A DNA stretch of 46,247 bases from positions 1 through 46,247 of the forward strand of contig JANXLY010000279.1 of assembly GCA_025354885.1 (NCBI GenBank), read 5' to 3'. This stretch comes from Acidobacteriota bacterium (GTDB lineage: Bacteria > Acidobacteriota > Terriglobia > Bryobacterales > Bryobacteraceae). Below the pieces are notes generated by a model. The model was not told the origin of the DNA. It did not search any database and saw only the letters and a list, made by a program, of their open reading frames with translations. The translations under genes and the position numbers were made by a program. Positions 44,509 through 46,247 of the stretch are shown piece after piece (the first letter of the stretch is position 1; each line of letters opens with the position of its first letter).

Positions 44509-45105
44509 ATGCCTATCAAAATCCATCCTCGAAAGCTCGCAGGACCATGGTCTGCCGGGTTCGCGTTGGATTTTCACACATCAAGTAGTACCTTCATCGG
44601 CTACAACTCTTTCGGCCATCCCGAGTTCGATACCAAAAGGCCCCCGATTGGCGATTTACTTTACAAGCTGAAGAATCGCGGCGACCTAACAGCTCTAGAG
44701 CCGATTTGCGAAGCGGCTGCATTGTTCCTCCAGTCTTGGCCCATTATCGTTGATGCTATGATTCCGTTTCCCCCATCGAACACGACGCGAAAGCGCCAAC
44801 CGGTAATTGAAATTGCTACCGGGATCAGCAAGAGGACGGGTATTCCCCTTTGTACTTCGTGCGTGTCGAAAGTGAAGAATACGGGCCAGTTGAAAGATAT
44901 CTTTGACCGCGCCGAGCGAGACAAGATTCTCGCCGACGCCTTCATAGTGAACTAAGTTCAAACTGAGGGCCGGAGCCTTCTGGTTTTAGACGATCTGTAC
45001 CGATCCGGCGCAACCGCTGCGGCAATCACCCGTCTTCTTCTGAAGGAGGGTGCTGCGGCACAGGTCTTTTTGTTAACCTTGCCTCAGACGCGGAAGAACC
45101 TGTGA
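44509..45105 (+). pseudogene. ComF-like phosphoribosyltransferase gene interrupted by an in-frame TAA
   Basis: ATG 44509 begins a protein of the ComF-like phosphoribosyltransferase type: LAGPWSAGFALDFHTSS, then FGHPEFDTKRPPIGDLLYKL, VDAMIPFPPSN and KVKNTGQLKDIFDRAERDKI. The frame meets a TAA at 44953-44955 and then continues in the same frame with GRSLLVLDDLYRSGATAAAI, the PRPP-binding loop, to a stop at 45105. The gene is complete apart from this one codon, so it is a nonsense mutation, a sequencing error or a recoded stop. Its stop overlaps the start of the SLOG gene (TGATG). The upstream part alone (44509-44955) would lack the PRPP site. Confidence 0.83.
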
Positions 45106-45518
45106 TGACTGTATTCATTGGCGGATCTCGGGCAGTCTCAAGACTGAACGAAGATTTGCGAACACGGCTGGACGACTTTGTCAAGCGAGGTTGCACGATC
45201 TTTGTTGGCGACGCCAACGGTGCCGATAAAGCGGTTCAGCAGCACCTCGCGGAACGAGCCTATTCGAAGGTAGTCGTCTATTGCATGGATCGTTGTCGAA
45301 ACAATGTGGGAGGCTGGCCTACAAAGCAGATCACCCGGCCTGGTGGAACTCGCGATTTCGCTTACTACGCCCTCAAAGACAAAGCTATGGCTGATCAAAG
45401 AGTCCAACAACGATATTGGGCTGACCGCCCATCCCTCGGGGCAATGGGCGATGAATGCCAACCACTTCCAGCTCAGCATGATTGCCTACAACTTGAACTG
45501 CTGGCTGGAACTGTTTGA
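45105..45518 (+). pseudogene. SLOG-superfamily nucleotide-binding protein, 3' end replaced by IS1380 sequence
   Basis: The first ~97 residues are a SLOG/DprA-like Rossmann domain: MTVFIGGSRAVSRLNEDL, CTIFVGDANGADKAVQQHLA, YSKVVVYC, NNVGGWPTKQ and FAYYALKDKAMAD. In intact relatives the helix after KDKAMA leads to a further strand with a WDGKS-like loop. Here the reading continues out of frame through an IS1380-type transposase tail, to a stop at 45518. The true protein is therefore lost beyond about residue 97. ATG 45105 overlaps the phosphoribosyltransferase stop, so the pair was translationally coupled. Confidence 0.78.
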
Positions 45519-45753
45519 GCGCGACGAGTCGCTCACGGTGCCGGAGCTGACGCATCGGACCATCGCCACGACACGTTTACGCTTGCTATATCTGGCCGCC
45601 AAGATCACGCGCCATGGCGGGCGGACGGAGATTCATTTCGGATCTCAATACCAGGAGCGAGACCGCTTCGACCAACTGATGGCTCGGCTGCGGTCCATCG
45701 AGCGAAGCATGGATGGGTTCATGCCCGTCCTCAACACACCGCTTCGCGCATAG
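45394..45753 (+). mobile_element. IS1380-family transposase remnant (C-terminal part)
   Basis: In a frame different from the SLOG gene, from about 45394, the sequence reads KESNNDIGLTAHPSGQWAMN, then AYNLNCWLELFERDESL, then RLLYLAAKITRHGGRTEIHF and ends DQLMARLRSIERSMDGFMPV. This is the last ~120 residues of a DDE transposase of the IS1380 family. The 5' two thirds, with the catalytic Asp residues, are absent; the junction with the SLOG gene lies at about 45393-45400. No second terminal inverted repeat could be identified. Confidence 0.8.
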
Positions 45754-45924
45754 AACTTTATGCACAGCGCGCCCGCCCCGCGCCAAATAGGGCAGAAAGG
45801 AAGTCTATCGAAGCCTGAACCGATTACAGAAACACCGATTGCCGTCTGCCCACGCGCTTCTCCTCGTGCACGTGATGCTCAAGCTGTGCTTGCCGTGCAT
45901 AATTTAGACATCTGAGCTGTTCCG

Positions 45925-46247
45925 TCAAGTGGCAAGGCCCATAAATTTGCTCATGCCTGTTTTTGTTTCCCACTTGATTTCCACAGATGGGCTGGATTTT
46001 GGTTGAGGTTTCTTTGATGCGGCTGCTTGGGTGTAAACGAGTTCGCTGTAGTTGACGCTGTTTTTCCAACAGCGGAATAGAATGCGGATCCACTTGAAGG
46101 CCAGCGCCCTTACCGCCGTGTTGTGGCCTTTGCCGGCCTTGCGTTGGTGCTCGTAATACTCACGAGCCCACTGGGAACTGACCATGGAGTGCTGCGCCCA
46201 TTCGTGGAAGGTCTGCCTGAGAAAGGCTGGGCAGGCCCAGCGGCAAT
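45925..46247 (-). CDS. IS110-family transposase, C-terminal part (runs off window)
   Basis: The minus-strand frame is open to the window edge and encodes the C-terminus of an IS110/IS116-type transposase: CPAFLRQTFHEWAQHS, then WAREYYEHQRKAGKGHNTAV and RALAFKWIRILFRCWKNSV (the transposase_20 region). The final ~45 residues are Lys/Ser-rich. The DEDD catalytic N-terminal domain is outside the window, so whether the element is intact cannot be seen. It faces the IS1380 remnant across 171 bp of sequence without a gene. Confidence 0.85.
   Translation of the reverse strand, partial: CRWACPAFLRQTFHEWAQHSMVSSQWAREYYEHQRKAGKGHNTAVRALAFKWIRILFRCWKNSVNYSELVYTQAAASKKPQPKSSPSVEIKWETKTGMSKFMGLAT

Noticed and set aside
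45754..45924. IS terminal inverted repeats between the two transposase fragments
   Set aside because: No pair of matching ends could be found by eye in these 171 bases.
1..46247. CRISPR arrays, rRNA genes, riboswitches, integrase or phage genes
   Set aside because: No regularly spaced repeats, no rRNA signature, no recognisable riboswitch core and no integrase or phage structural gene were seen.

Overview
The window looks like a chromosomal segment of an acidobacterium, most likely of the Bryobacterales/Solibacter type. This is an inference from gene content: a long Oar-like TonB-dependent outer-membrane protein with an N-terminal carboxypeptidase-regulatory domain, a DUF1080 protein, an SMP-30 protein, P-circle type cytochromes with MPPW motifs, a heavy-metal-binding-domain protein and a protein with an STGPRTPxGK motif. 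Coding density is very high. Many neighbours overlap by 1-26 bp and no stretch over 300 bp lacks a gene or gene remnant.

Layout. 1-5.3 kb: the 3' end of a GTP cyclohydrolase II (riboflavin) gene, a secreted matrixin-like metalloprotease and a TonB-dependent receptor that ends at a strong hairpin terminator. 5.4-11.2 kb, all minus strand: an aldehyde dehydrogenase/DUF779 pair, a large secreted M14 peptidase and an alpha/beta hydrolase. The hydrolase start codon overlaps that of a divergent P1B metal ATPase (11.2-12.9 kb). 13.0-17.6 kb is the most accessory-looking part: an SF1 helicase with an unfamiliar N-terminus and a Lys/Ala-rich tail, a decayed nucleotidyltransferase gene and the STGPRT protein. 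17.7-20.1 kb: a terminator, then (minus strand) a DUF4252 protein, a membrane protein that is probably an anti-sigma factor, an ECF sigma factor and proC. 20.1-25.3 kb: a GNAT acetyltransferase, an SPFH/flotillin-like protein, rnhA, a tRNA-dihydrouridine synthase, a glycine-rich envelope protein and tRNA-Thr(TGT). 25.4-34.6 kb: metabolic and redox genes (MBL hydrolase, SMP-30, dehydrogenase plus RraA-like aldolase, two SDRs, a metal-binding protein, two haem-binding c-type proteins) with a CheY/CheX pair between them. 34.7-37.8 kb: a flagellar operon flgM, a FlgN-like gene, flgK and flgL, led by a near-consensus sigma-28 promoter. 37.9-43.9 kb: an unknown secreted protein, a DUF362 protein, then the classic cdaA-cdaR-glmM cyclic-di-AMP and cell-wall operon and a DUF1080 protein.

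The right end (43.9-46.2 kb) is a decay zone. A ComF-like phosphoribosyltransferase gene carries an in-frame TAA just before its PRPP-binding motif. It is translationally coupled to a SLOG-superfamily gene whose 3' end has been replaced by the tail of an IS1380-family transposase. A truncated IS110-family transposase runs off the window edge. This damaged phosphoribosyltransferase-SLOG pair and the helicase with the histone-like tail are the two best candidates for something insufficiently described. All function calls come from reading motifs; no database search was possible.
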